From Novosphingobium sp. ST904 (GTDB lineage Bacteria > Pseudomonadota > Alphaproteobacteria > Sphingomonadales > Sphingomonadaceae), in contig NZ_LGJH01000141.1 of the NCBI RefSeq assembly GCF_001298105.1, positions 23,670-87,669 on the forward strand: a stretch of 64,000 bases of DNA. Direction: 5' to 3'. This document shows positions 27,528 through 36,436 of this stretch, one piece after another (position 1 is the first letter of the stretch; the number at the start of each line of letters is the position of its first letter). A model generated the notes under the pieces. It did no database searches, was not told the DNA's origin, and worked only from the letters and a program-made list of their open reading frames with translations. A program made the position numbers and the translations under genes.

Positions 27528-27689
27528 TCACGTACCCGGATGCAGTTCGTAAAGGCAGGGGACAAGAAGCGCACGATTGTCATCTAGGCATTGCAGGCGG
27601 TCACGATCCGCAAGGGTACCGTGAAGTGCAACTGGACTATCGAGATCGGGAAGCAGGGCAAGATCGATCTGCGGCAACTCAAAAATCAT
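27528..27689 (-). CDS. Possible 53-residue peptide gene heading a two-gene operon
   Basis: This short frame (MIFELPQIDLALLPDLD... to CLYELHPGT) ends 15 bases before the next gene on the same strand. It is acidic and Leu/Pro/Asp-rich with two cysteines. Its third codon positions are only about half G/C, unlike neighbouring genes, where G/C clearly dominates. An in-frame GTG at 27761 would give 77 residues and has GGAAGG just upstream. It could be a precursor peptide, a small partner protein or a spurious frame. No homologue is known to me. Confidence 0.4.
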   Translation of the reverse strand: MIFELPQIDLALLPDLDSPVALHGTLADRDRLQCLDDNRALLVPCLYELHPGT

Positions 27690-27761
27690 TGAATCCGTTC
27701 GCTGCAAAACATCCCCCTTCGGCACTGATGAACCGCCGTAAATAACAAGGTTGCCGCACAC

Positions 27762-27859
27762 CCGCCTTCCGGCTTAATTAATTTCCTGCAATTGTAAATA
27801 TACAATTAACCGACGTAATTGACCATCAATATTGTCGCACTTTGGATGTCTTATGGGAA
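27762..27859 (-). promoter_or_regulatory. AT-rich promoter region with perfect inverted repeat
   Basis: This stretch of about 100 bases after the truncated siroheme synthase is strikingly AT-rich for this genome. It holds AATTGTA-AATA-TACAATT (27790-27807), a perfect 7-4-7 inverted repeat, and a nearby TTAATTAA (27774-27781). It lies just upstream of the peptide/HEAT/His-rich gene group. The repeat could be an operator for a dimeric repressor; no regulator gene is adjacent. Confidence 0.5.
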
Positions 27860-28657
27860 TCAACCTGAGGAGGCCGCGCGCAGCACGATCGTCAGGCCCT
27901 CGGCGGATGCAACCGCCCCGTCATCGGCCGGGATCGGAAAACGGCCCGCATCGGCGCGGGCGCGTTCCAGCACGGCTGACGGAACAGCCGGTTCATGCAT
28001 GACCCGGTCTGCCGATCCCAGAAGCCGGGCCTCTCGCAAGGTCAAGTCTTCGGGGTCCGCGCTTCGCAGCCGGATTTCCACCATGCCGGTCGAGACAGGG
28101 GTCGCATTCGCCAGCCAGCCTTCGATACGCGCTGCGCTCTGCTCCACCAGCGGATCGAGCGGGCCGCCCTCACCCAGCGCGGCATCAAGGGCGCGCCGCC
28201 GCTCACCGGCATCGGGAAAACGCGTCCGCAACGCTGCACGGGCAGAGAACAGCCCTTGCGCGAGCGCGCCCAGCGTCTGCGGCAAGAGCATCTCCAGCCG
28301 CAGGCGGAGTTGCTTCGCCAGCCCTGCCGAAGCCCCGCCCGTACCGATCGCCAGCAGAACCGGCGTCCGATCGAGAATCGACGGCACAGTGAAATCGCAT
28401 AGTGCGGGCCGATCCGGCACATTGACCAGGAGCCCGGCTTCCCGCGCGCGCGCCGCGTCGGCCAGTGCCAGCGCCTCGTCCTCATGCGCGACAAAGGCTA
28501 TTCGCGCGCCTTCGAGGATCCCCTGCCCAAGGCTTGCGACAGAGCGCGCGCCAGCCCGTTCCACCAGGCGGCGCTTGGCTTCCGCCGCTTCGCCCGCTCC
28601 CAGCACCACCACCGGTTGGCCGGTGAGGCGGTGGAACAGCGGTAAACTTTCAATCAT
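27860..28657 (-). CDS. cysG: Truncated CysG: precorrin-2 dehydrogenase/ferrochelatase with SUMT remnant
   Basis: The first 190 residues match the NAD-dependent precorrin-2 dehydrogenase/sirohydrochlorin ferrochelatase half of siroheme synthase (PVVVLGAGEAAEAKRRLVE; LLVNVPDRPALCDFTVPSI; TGGASAGLAKQLRLRLE). The final 70 residues (GMVEIRLRSADPEDLTLREARLLGSADRV...) resemble only the beginning of the SUMT methyltransferase domain, without its GAGPGD signature, and then stop. The second enzyme activity must therefore come from elsewhere. The gene is otherwise intact. Confidence 0.85.
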   Translation of the reverse strand: MIESLPLFHRLTGQPVVVLGAGEAAEAKRRLVERAGARSVASLGQGILEGARIAFVAHEDEALALADAARAREAGLLVNVPDRPALCDFTVPSILDRTPVLLAIGTGGASAGLAKQLRLRLEMLLPQTLGALAQGLFSARAALRTRFPDAGERRRALDAALGEGGPLDPLVEQSAARIEGWLANATPVSTGMVEIRLRSADPEDLTLREARLLGSADRVMHEPAVPSAVLERARADAGRFPIPADDGAVASAEGLTIVLRAASSG

Positions 28658-28743
28658 GAAAAACGGCCTCGATAGGAACGACGGACTGCGCCGTTCCTAT
28701 CCGTTCAGGCCATGATTGTCGAAGCCCGCGGGACTGTTCCGGG

Positions 28744-30003
28744 TCAGGCCAGCCACTCCGGCACGGTTTCCGCCGCGAGGATCGTTTCCGGCTCGATCCG
28801 GGCGGCAACGATCGCCCACTTGTCTCCGTCAACCATCACTTCGGGCACCAGCGCACGGCTGTTGTAGGTGTTCGCCATGGTCGCACCATAGGCGCCTGCC
28901 GTGCGGAAGATCGCCAGATCGCCCGATACGACCTCATCGATCTCGCGGCCCATGGCAAAAGTATCGGAGCTTTCGCAGATGGGTCCGACGATGTTGGCGG
29001 TCATGGTCCTGCCGTTGGGCTTCACTGCCGCGAAGTCGTGCCAGGCATCGTACATGGCGGGGCGCGCAAGATCGTTCATCGCCGCATCGACCACGACAAA
29101 GGGATTCACCGCGCCTTCCTTGACCCGGACGACTTCGGTAACGAGCACGCCGGAATTCCCGGTGATCACACGGCCCGGCTCGAACATCAGGGTGACGCCC
29201 CAGTCCTTCGCCACCGATGCGACCATCGCGCCGTAGTCCTGCGGTGTCGGCAGCGAATCGGTGGCCTTGTAAGGCACGCCCAGCCCGCCGCCGAGATCCA
29301 TGTGCGTCACCGAATGACCTTCGGCACGGATCGCCTCCATCAGCTCGCCCATCTTGATGAAGGCGAGGCGCGAGGGTTCGAGATCGGAAATCTGGCTGCC
29401 GATATGAACCGCAAGGCCCTTCATATCCAGCCCGGCCAGCCCCGAGAGACGAGCATAGATCCCGGCCGCACGGTCATAGGCAACGCCGAACTTGTTGTCC
29501 GCCTTGCCGGTGGAAATCTTGGCGTGCGTGCGCGCATCCACATCCGGATTGACCCGCAGGGCGCAAGGCGCGCGCAGGCCGAGTGCGGCGGCGATCTCCG
29601 CCAGTTCCACACCTTCTTCCTCGCTTTCGAGATTGAACTGGCCGATCCCTGCCTTCACAGCGGCGGTCAGCTCGCGGCGGGTCTTGCCCACGCCCGAGAA
29701 CACGATGTCCCCGGCAGGAATTCCCGCAGCGAGGGCACGGTTCATTTCACCCTCGGATACGACGTCGGCACCGTAACCTTCCCTGGCAAGCAGGCGAAGC
29801 ACCGCAAGATTCGGGTTGGACTTCACGGCGAAGGCGATGTGCACCTTTGGCAGTTCCGCCAGCGCTTCGCGGAACACGCGTGCATGGCGGCTGAGCGTGC
29901 TGCGGGAATAGACGTAAACTGGCGTGCCGACTTCGGCGGCAATCGCAGCCAGCGGCACGTCTTCGGCGAAAAGCTCGCCGTTCGTGAGTTCGAAATGGTC
30001 CAT
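28744..30003 (-). CDS. lysA: Diaminopimelate decarboxylase
   Basis: This 419-residue PLP enzyme makes lysine from meso-diaminopimelate. It has the fold-III alanine racemase-type barrel with PLP Lys in HIAFAVKSNPN (near residue 59), HIGSQISDL, DLGGGLGVPY, EPGRVITGNSG and the C-terminal CESSDTFA site (Cys and Glu). The N-terminus is normal. It is the last gene of the argH-LptM-lysA run; no terminator is obvious in the 86 bases after it. Confidence 0.97.
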   Translation of the reverse strand: MDHFELTNGELFAEDVPLAAIAAEVGTPVYVYSRSTLSRHARVFREALAELPKVHIAFAVKSNPNLAVLRLLAREGYGADVVSEGEMNRALAAGIPAGDIVFSGVGKTRRELTAAVKAGIGQFNLESEEEGVELAEIAAALGLRAPCALRVNPDVDARTHAKISTGKADNKFGVAYDRAAGIYARLSGLAGLDMKGLAVHIGSQISDLEPSRLAFIKMGELMEAIRAEGHSVTHMDLGGGLGVPYKATDSLPTPQDYGAMVASVAKDWGVTLMFEPGRVITGNSGVLVTEVVRVKEGAVNPFVVVDAAMNDLARPAMYDAWHDFAAVKPNGRTMTANIVGPICESSDTFAMGREIDEVVSGDLAIFRTAGAYGATMANTYNSRALVPEVMVDGDKWAIVAARIEPETILAAETVPEWLA

Positions 30004-30078
30004 GGTCGTCTCGGCTAAGGCATTTTCGAGCCAGGCGAACGGCCCGGCCCACGAAAACGCGGCAAACAGGAAAGAGGC

Positions 30079-30318
30079 TTATTCCGGGGGCGGGAGGTCG
30101 AAAGGATCGTCCTCACGCGATTCCGAGCGGGTGCGCAATTCGACGCTGCGCTCGGGTATCGCCAGCGTGGGCGTATTGAGCAGCTCCGCGCTGCCCGGTT
30201 TCTGCTCGCGACCATAGGGCGCGGGCGGAAGCTGCTGCCCCGGTTTCAGCGCGAGCGCGGACCGCTGGCCGCAGGCCGAAAGGGCGAGAAACAGGATCAG
30301 GGCAGCCGTCTTGCGCAT
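30079..30318 (-). CDS. LptM-like small lipoprotein
   Basis: This 79-residue lipoprotein begins MRKTAALILFLALSACGQR. The lipobox LSAC (Cys 16) is followed by GQRSALALKPGQQLPP, matching the C-G-x-K/R-x-P/A-L-x-L-P pattern of LptM/YifL proteins that assist LptD maturation. The rest is a disordered Pro/Glu-rich tail. It lies five bases after argH and 75 before lysA, the characteristic place of this family next to lysA. Confidence 0.8.
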   Translation of the reverse strand: MRKTAALILFLALSACGQRSALALKPGQQLPPAPYGREQKPGSAELLNTPTLAIPERSVELRTRSESREDDPFDLPPPE

Positions 30319-30323
30319 TCAGA

Positions 30324-31697
30324 TCACTCCAGACCGAGCGCGAGCCGGGCTTCGGCCACGCGCAGGCGTACCTGCTCGGGCGCGGTGCCACCGTGCGACT
30401 TGCGCGCGGCGACCGAAGCCTCGACCGAGAGCGCCTTGAATACGCGCTCGTCGATGCGGCTGTCGATGGCCTTGAGGTCTTCCAGCGGCAATTGGTCCAG
30501 CGCGACACTGCGCTGCTCGGCCAGCTTTACCGCCGAACCGGTGATGTGGTGCGCCTCGCGGAAGGGAATGTTGCCTTCGCGCACCAGCCAGTCGGCCAGA
30601 TCGGTGGCAGTGGCGAAGCCCAGTTCGGCGGCGCCGCGCATGCGATCGGTGCGGAAGCGGGTTTCCGCAACCATGCCGGTCATCGCCGCGATCGACAGCG
30701 CCAGCAGGCTGGCCGCCTCGAAGACCGGCGGCTTGTCGTCCTGCATGTCCTTCGAATAGGCCAGCGGCAGACCCTTCATGGTGATCATCAGGCTGGTGAG
30801 GCAGCCAACGATCCGGCCCGAATGGCCCCGCACCAGTTCGGCAGCGTCCGGGTTCTTCTTCTGCGGCATGATCGAGCTGCCCGTGGACAGCGAATCGGGC
30901 AGTGCCACGAAACCGAAGGGCTGGCTGGCCCAGATGATGAATTCTTCGGCCAGACGCGAAAGGTGCAGCGAGCACTGGCTGGCCGCCATCAGGTAATCGA
31001 GCGCGAAATCGCGGTCCGACACCGAATCGAGACTGTTGTCGGTCGGCGCGTCGAAGCCGAGCGCCTGCGCGGTCATCGTGCGGTCGATCGGGAACCCGGT
31101 TCCGGCAAGCGCCGCGGCACCGAGCGGGCTGCGGTTCATGCGCTTGCGAGCGTCGGCAAACCGCGAACGGTCGCGGCCGATCATCTCGTAATAGGCCATG
31201 AGGTGATGGCCCAGCGTCACCGGCTGCGCGGTCTGGAGATGGGTGAAGCCGGGCATGATCGAATCGGCATGCTCACCGGCACGGGCGACGAGCGCCTTCT
31301 GGAGCGCTGCGAGACCCGCATCGGCCTGATCGACGGCATCGCGCACCCAGAGCCGGAAATCGGTCGCCACCTGGTCGTTACGCGAACGGGCGGTGTGGAG
31401 GCGTCCTGCAACCGGGCCGATCAGTTCGGCAAGGCGACCCTCGGTGGTCATGTGAATGTCTTCAAGGTCCCAGTTTTCGGGAACTCCGGAGACTTCGTAC
31501 TCGGCCGCAACTTGATCGAGGCCATCGCGAATCGTGATCGCGTCCTCGGCCGAAACCACGCCGCAAGCCCCCAGCATCGCGACGTGCGCCTTGCTGGCCG
31601 CGATGTCCTGCCGCCACAATGCCTTGTCGAAGGGGATCGAGGCATTTATCTCGCGCATGATTGCAGACGGTCCACCTTCGAACCGTCCCCCCCACAT
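30324..31697 (-). CDS. argH: Argininosuccinate lyase
   Basis: This enzyme cleaves argininosuccinate to arginine and fumarate. [11 protein letters not shown] (31697) is the usual start and gives 457 residues. An in-frame ATG at 31760 would add 21 residues and overlap the divergent TlpA gene. Signature elements: [20 protein letters not shown]-like [20 protein letters not shown] and the fumarase/lyase signature [14 protein letters not shown]. It is followed by the LptM-like gene after five bases. Confidence 0.96.
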   Translation of the reverse strand: MWGGRFEGGPSAIMREINASIPFDKALWRQDIAASKAHVAMLGACGVVSAEDAITIRDGLDQVAAEYEVSGVPENWDLEDIHMTTEGRLAELIGPVAGRLHTARSRNDQVATDFRLWVRDAVDQADAGLAALQKALVARAGEHADSIMPGFTHLQTAQPVTLGHHLMAYYEMIGRDRSRFADARKRMNRSPLGAAALAGTGFPIDRTMTAQALGFDAPTDNSLDSVSDRDFALDYLMAASQCSLHLSRLAEEFIIWASQPFGFVALPDSLSTGSSIMPQKKNPDAAELVRGHSGRIVGCLTSLMITMKGLPLAYSKDMQDDKPPVFEAASLLALSIAAMTGMVAETRFRTDRMRGAAELGFATATDLADWLVREGNIPFREAHHITGSAVKLAEQRSVALDQLPLEDLKAIDSRIDERVFKALSVEASVAARKSHGGTAPEQVRLRVAEARLALGLE

Positions 31698-31716
31698 CTG
31701 GTTGGAGCCTGCCGCC

Positions 31717-32316
31717 TTGCTGTCTTCCAAATCGCTCAAGTCGCTCGTCCTGTGTTCCATCGCGGGGGCAGGCGCCCTCCTGGCCGCGGGCTGCGATAGG
31801 CAAAGCGGGAAGGACGCGCAACAGGAGGCTTCGGCGCAAGCTTCCGAAAGCGCCGCGCCGGCGGCCGCAAAGCCTGCTGGCAAGCTGGACCGTTCGCACA
31901 AGGGCGATCCGATGCCGGACGTGACCCTGGTGGACAATACCGGGGAGAGCCTCGACCTCATGTCGCTGAAGGGCAAGCCGCTGCTGGTAAACCTCTGGGC
32001 GACCTGGTGCGCCCCCTGCATCGCGGAAATGCCGACTCTTGAAGCCCTTGCCAAAGACCCCAACGGGCCGGTGCAGATCCTGCCGATCTCCGAGGATACC
32101 GGAGACACCTACAAGGTCGTGGAGATCCTTCGTCGCCGCAAGCTGGACAATATCCAGCCCTGGGTGGACGAAAACGGCGACCTCGGCTTCCAGTACGGCG
32201 GCAACCTGCCCGTAACGGTCCTGTTCGACAGCCAGGGCCGCGAGGTCTGGCGCTACACGGGCGGCAACGACTGGAGCTCGCCGGAAGCAGCCAAGTTGCT
32301 GGCGGAAGCCAAATAG
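31717..32316 (+). CDS. TlpA-like thioredoxin-fold lipoprotein
   Basis: This is a membrane-anchored periplasmic thiol-disulfide protein. No ATG precedes the signal sequence. TTG at 31717 (then [25 protein letters not shown]) has a GGAG ten bases upstream and fits a lipoprotein signal with lipobox LAAGC. A flexible Ala-rich linker follows, then the TlpA fold with active site [13 protein letters not shown], plus GNLPVTVLF near the cis-Pro. It diverges from argH by only 20 bases between start codons. Confidence 0.85.
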   Translation: MLSSKSLKSLVLCSIAGAGALLAAGCDRQSGKDAQQEASAQASESAAPAAAKPAGKLDRSHKGDPMPDVTLVDNTGESLDLMSLKGKPLLVNLWATWCAPCIAEMPTLEALAKDPNGPVQILPISEDTGDTYKVVEILRRRKLDNIQPWVDENGDLGFQYGGNLPVTVLFDSQGREVWRYTGGNDWSSPEAAKLLAEAK

Positions 32317-32411
32317 GCGGATCGGGGGCCCGCGGGGCCGGGAGAACCATGGTCATGCTCGTGCGGGCGCCGCGTCTTGGCAGGACCGGCACAAGGCGCC
32401 GCTGATCCGCT

Positions 32412-33338
32412 TCAGGCGGTCTTGACGAGTTCCGCCAGCCGCGAACCAGCCGGCGGATAGCCCGCCGGTGTCGCTCCAGTAAACCAGATCAGCCGCCCCT
32501 GCGCCGCTTCCGGCACAACGGCGAAACGCGTCTCGGTATCTCCGGTCAACGGGAGCCCCTTGCCGCGCAAGTATTGCGCGGCGGCTGTGGCATCACGAAC
32601 CTTGAAGACGAGGTGCCGGATTCCCTTCACCTCGCGCGCATGGACGGAAACGGCGTCGCTCTGCTTGCGTCCTGCCAGAACTTCGAGGACGGTATCGCCT
32701 ATTGCAAAGGCGGCACAGCCCCCCTCGGGCAGTGCTCTTTCGCCAAGTTCCGGCAACCCGAGTTTCCCGTGGAACATTTCGCGCGCATCGTTCAGCGATG
32801 GCACGGAAAGGCCGATGGCCTGCAATCCCTCGATCCCCAGCGGATGCCCGTCCCGCCACTTCGCCGCGCTCCACGACGGATCGCGGCGAGGATCGCCGGG
32901 CATGTCCTGCTTCACGATCTCCAGCCGCAAGCCCATGACCTGTCCGCGCGGGATCAGGAAATAGAAGGCTTCCATACCCGGATCGTAATGCCGCTTGAAG
33001 CCGCGCGCCGCGAACCAGGCGTCTGCCGCCGCCAGGTCGTTCGTCTTGAGGGCGATGCCGATCCAGCGGTTCTCCCCTGCCGAGCGCCGTAGCATGTCGC
33101 CGAGCGGATGCCCCGGTTCCGCGCCTCGACCGGCCGGGGCGATCGGGATCAACATGGTGTCGCCCACCATCAGCAAGCTCTCTTCGCGATCGAGACCGAG
33201 CTTTTCGGTTTCCGGCGTTATCAATATCTCGTGCGCGGTCTCCGCGCCGAACACCTCGCGAAAGAACGCGTCGCAAGCGGGACGCAGGCCATTGTCGGCA
33301 AGCGCCCAGCTTACGTGAACCAGCGGCATTCCCTCCAT
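32412..33338 (-). CDS. VOC family protein, likely dioxygenase or isomerase
   Basis: This 308-residue protein has two vicinal-oxygen-chelate modules (residues 1-130 and 155-290), with metal-ligand-like residues in LVHVSWALAD, MEAFYFLIPRG, GLQAIGLSVPS and IRHLVFKVRD. Extradiol dioxygenases and glyoxalases share this fold. It starts 13 bases after the Rieske oxygenase, so it may act on the product of that enzyme. The start could also be at 33329. Confidence 0.8.
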   Translation of the reverse strand: MEGMPLVHVSWALADNGLRPACDAFFREVFGAETAHEILITPETEKLGLDREESLLMVGDTMLIPIAPAGRGAEPGHPLGDMLRRSAGENRWIGIALKTNDLAAADAWFAARGFKRHYDPGMEAFYFLIPRGQVMGLRLEIVKQDMPGDPRRDPSWSAAKWRDGHPLGIEGLQAIGLSVPSLNDAREMFHGKLGLPELGERALPEGGCAAFAIGDTVLEVLAGRKQSDAVSVHAREVKGIRHLVFKVRDATAAAQYLRGKGLPLTGDTETRFAVVPEAAQGRLIWFTGATPAGYPPAGSRLAELVKTA

Positions 33339-33351
33339 CGGCTGGGGCCGA

Positions 33352-34710
33352 TCAGTAGGTTTCGGGGCTGCCCGAGCCCATGAACCTGGCAAGGTTCATG
33401 TGCAGGCTCGCCACTGAGCGTTCCATGTAGGGGTTGGGCTGCGCGCCCCGGAAACCGACGTTTTTCATGCCTTGCTGGACGGCAGCCATGTTGGCGAAGT
33501 CCTGCTGGAGAACAGGCGGCCAGTCATTGGGGGCGGTGTATTCCCATTCCGTTTCGGGAGCTTCACCCTCGGGCCAGAGTTCGTAGACGGCAGCCTCGAA
33601 GATGCACTTGTCCGGATCGGCGCCATAGGGCCGTGCCTGATAGCAGAGCATGTTGTTGACCGCGTGGCCGATCTGGAAGTTCGGGAAGATCTGCCAGGCC
33701 GTGCCCGCCTGGGCGGTGTGCTGCGGATCGACCTGCGCCCACACCACGCCGCGTTCAGCGTCTTCCTTGCGCGCGGTGCCGATCCAGTAGGCCGACACTT
33801 CCGCCGCCGGGGTGCCTTCGGGCAGTTCGTCCTTGAGGCGGTTGGCAACGCCGACCAGTGTCATCGTCGTGTTGGTATTGGCATTCGCCCAGGTGAAATT
33901 CTGCATTTCCGCCGTGGTGAGCCGCGGGTCCTCGCCCGCGCCGAGGCGCAGTTTTCCGGAGTCTTCCTCCTGCCCCTTGGGCGCTTCGTAGCCGATGTTG
34001 GAGTGCAGTCCCTGGTTGCGGGCCCAGCCGCGGAACTGGCCGAATTCCATGAATTCGGGGTGCGTGGTGGAAACATGGTAGGTTTCGCAGAAGGCCTCCA
34101 TCGCGACCTTCCAGTTGCACTCGAACACCACCCATTTGCGCCAGCGGGGACGCATGTTTTCAAGGCCATAGGGGTCGAGCATGCCCGCTGCCGGGTGGAG
34201 ATATTCGGCCAGCGGCATGCAATCGGGGTCGAGATTGATCCAGACCCAACCGCCCCAGAGACCGACCTGAACGACACCTAGATCGGCCTGACCGCCACAG
34301 AGCCGCCCCTGCCAGTCTTCCTGATGTTCTAGATAGGTGTTGGCCCCGTCCAGCCCGAAGGTCCAGCCATGATAGCCGCAGATGAAGTTGCGGCGCGTGC
34401 CCCTGGCATTGCGCATTCCCGGCGGGGTATCGACCAGCTTGCGGCCGCGGTGCGGGCAGACATTGTGGAAAGCGCGTATCTCGGTTTCCGAGGCCCGGAC
34501 CACGATCACCGAATCGTCGAGGATGTCGAAAGTGATGAAATCGCCGACTTCGGGAATGTCTTCCAGGCGCCCCGCCTGAAGCCAGACCTTGCGCCACAGC
34601 CTGTCGCGTTCGGCCTTGGCGTATTCCGGTGAAACGTAGGCCTCGGCCGGAACGCGGACCGGGACGGTCAGGTCCTCGGCAGCCTGCACGATCGTGCCAA
34701 TTTCACCCAT
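33352..34710 (-). CDS. Rieske non-heme iron oxygenase, alpha subunit
   Basis: This 452-residue ring-hydroxylating oxygenase has an N-terminal Rieske domain with CPHRGRKL (Cys-x-His) and CGYHGWTFG (Cys-x2-His) near residues 85-125. The C-terminal catalytic SRPBCC domain carries the mononuclear iron motif region (FCETYHVSTTHPEFMEF). No ferredoxin or reductase lies nearby, so electrons must come from elsewhere. It sits within the minus-strand catabolic operon; the substrate is not predictable. Confidence 0.9.
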   Translation of the reverse strand: MGEIGTIVQAAEDLTVPVRVPAEAYVSPEYAKAERDRLWRKVWLQAGRLEDIPEVGDFITFDILDDSVIVVRASETEIRAFHNVCPHRGRKLVDTPPGMRNARGTRRNFICGYHGWTFGLDGANTYLEHQEDWQGRLCGGQADLGVVQVGLWGGWVWINLDPDCMPLAEYLHPAAGMLDPYGLENMRPRWRKWVVFECNWKVAMEAFCETYHVSTTHPEFMEFGQFRGWARNQGLHSNIGYEAPKGQEEDSGKLRLGAGEDPRLTTAEMQNFTWANANTNTTMTLVGVANRLKDELPEGTPAAEVSAYWIGTARKEDAERGVVWAQVDPQHTAQAGTAWQIFPNFQIGHAVNNMLCYQARPYGADPDKCIFEAAVYELWPEGEAPETEWEYTAPNDWPPVLQQDFANMAAVQQGMKNVGFRGAQPNPYMERSVASLHMNLARFMGSGSPETY

Positions 34711-34798
34711 GCGTTCTCATCCCGTTATCTTCGCGCCGATTTGCGCCCGTTATCCCATTATTCGCACAGCGGAGCAAATCGCCGTGGCGCTACCGCGT

Positions 34799-36028
34799 TC
34801 ACGCCGGCGCGAAAGCGAGGCTGCGGCGCGGCAGCGTGCCGATCGCCAGACTGCTTGCCGCCATCATGCCGATCGCCAGCCAGAGGAAGCTCTCGTAGCT
34901 TCCCGTCCGGTCGTGGATCACCGCCGCCGCGAGCGGACCGATGGCCGTGCCGATCGACAGCGCCGCCAGCACCCCGCCATAGAGGCCGCCGAAGTTCCGA
35001 AGCCCGAAATGCCGGGTGATGAGGTAGACGACGACGTCGATCTCGGCCCCCAGGGTCAGGCCGATCAGCGCCGAGGCCAGCGTCAGCGCCGCCAGCGAAG
35101 TGCCGGAACCCAGCAACAGGCCGCAGCCCGCCACCGGCAGCAGGAACACCGCCGCGCCGACCAGCGAAGCCGGGAAACGATCGAGCAGGACGCCCGTGCC
35201 CAGCCGCCCCGCCAGCGAGAACCAGCCGACGAACGAGGCGATGGCCGCCGCCGTCATCGGGTCTGCCCCCCGGTCTCCCAGGATCGAGACGAAGTGGACG
35301 ACCAGGGCAATGATCGTGAACGTGAACAGCAGGCTTGCCGCGAACAGGCGGTGGTAGACGCTGGAGCGCAGCCCTTCGCCCAGCGAAGCGCCGGGCAAAT
35401 CGCGCCGGACCGGCGCCTTGGCGGCCCTGCTGCGATCGTGCGCGCCGCGGAAGAACATGAGGATCGCCGGGAAGGCGAGGAGGAACCACAGCCCGCCGTG
35501 AACCGCAAAGGCCAGCCGCCAGCCGAAAGTCCTGATCGCCCATGTCCCCAGGATCGGGAACAGGCCCGCCGCGATGGAGGCGCCGCAAAGCGTCACCGCC
35601 AGGGCCAGCCCGCGCGAAAGTTCGAAGCGCGAAGCCACCGCGCTGGTCCAGACCGAAGCCTGCACCGGCAGCGAGACCATTGCGATCAGGCCCCACAGCA
35701 GGTACCACTGCGAAAGGCTTGCCCCCACCGTGCCGAGCAGCGCGAAGGCCAGCGTCAGCAGCACCGCGCCGATCACCCCGAACCTGCGCGGACCGAACCG
35801 GTCGACCGCAAGGCCGATGAACACGCCGCCCACGGCCTGCACCAGGGTTGCGATGGTGAGCCCGAAGGTCACTTCGGTGCGGCTCCAGCCCATCGCTTCG
35901 GCCACCGGGCCGATGTACGGTCCGATGCCGTAGATATGGATCACGCTGGTGGCATAGCCGAGGCCGGCCGCCACCGGCACCAGCCCGTATTTTCCCCACT
36001 CCTGCCGAGCCGATGCCGCCTCAGTCAC
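34799..36028 (-). CDS. MFS transporter
   Basis: This 409-residue twelve-helix major facilitator carrier has the loop 2-3 motif GLAVDRFGPRRFG and the later DRFPASLVGAAVF counterpart. GTG at 36028 overlaps the EthD-like gene stop by eight bases, so the two are coupled. It probably imports the island's substrate. There is an 88-base gap before the Rieske gene with no clear hairpin. Confidence 0.88.
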   Translation of the reverse strand: MTEAASARQEWGKYGLVPVAAGLGYATSVIHIYGIGPYIGPVAEAMGWSRTEVTFGLTIATLVQAVGGVFIGLAVDRFGPRRFGVIGAVLLTLAFALLGTVGASLSQWYLLWGLIAMVSLPVQASVWTSAVASRFELSRGLALAVTLCGASIAAGLFPILGTWAIRTFGWRLAFAVHGGLWFLLAFPAILMFFRGAHDRSRAAKAPVRRDLPGASLGEGLRSSVYHRLFAASLLFTFTIIALVVHFVSILGDRGADPMTAAAIASFVGWFSLAGRLGTGVLLDRFPASLVGAAVFLLPVAGCGLLLGSGTSLAALTLASALIGLTLGAEIDVVVYLITRHFGLRNFGGLYGGVLAALSIGTAIGPLAAAVIHDRTGSYESFLWLAIGMMAASSLAIGTLPRRSLAFAPA

Positions 36029-36434
36029 CGTAGGAAAGCTCCACCCGCGTGGGCTCGCCGTTCGGGCCCATCGGCGAATCGTATTCGATGCAGGTACAGA
36101 CCGGATTGGCGTGGCCGGCGAAGAGTTTCTCCTCGTCCGCCATTGTCATCGGCCGGCGCGCGGGATCGCTGATGATCGCCTGCGAGCGTTCGAAGTCCTC
36201 GCGGCTGTTCCACCAGATTTCCATCACGCAGTCATAGCCGGGATCGTGGATCTCGCCGGTGATCGGGTTCTTCTCCGGCACCAGATAGCGCCGGACGTAG
36301 CGCACCGCGCCGGGGATCGCCGGCGCCGCGCCCATCTTCTTCGAGAGCTGCGAATGCTGGTTTTCATAGTAGTCCATGAACGCGTCCATGGTCATGTCGG
36401 CGCGCTTGCGGAAAAAGCAGAGCTGCTTGAGCAT
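36021..36434 (-). CDS. EthD-like ferredoxin-fold protein
   Basis: This 137-residue dimeric alpha+beta barrel-type protein has KQLCFFRKRADMTMDAFMDYYENQHSQL at its N-terminus, the classic EthD pattern, and DCVMEIWWNSREDFERSQAI in the middle. Such proteins occur in catabolic or polyketide pathways as dehydratases, cyclases or accessory factors. It lies two bases after the lactonase-like gene and overlaps the MFS gene. Confidence 0.85.
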   Translation of the reverse strand: MLKQLCFFRKRADMTMDAFMDYYENQHSQLSKKMGAAPAIPGAVRYVRRYLVPEKNPITGEIHDPGYDCVMEIWWNSREDFERSQAIISDPARRPMTMADEEKLFAGHANPVCTCIEYDSPMGPNGEPTRVELSYGD

Positions 36435-36436
36435 GA

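Noticed and set aside
30393..31799. A 468-codon open frame opposite argH
   Set aside because: Shadow of argH; composition and lack of motifs.
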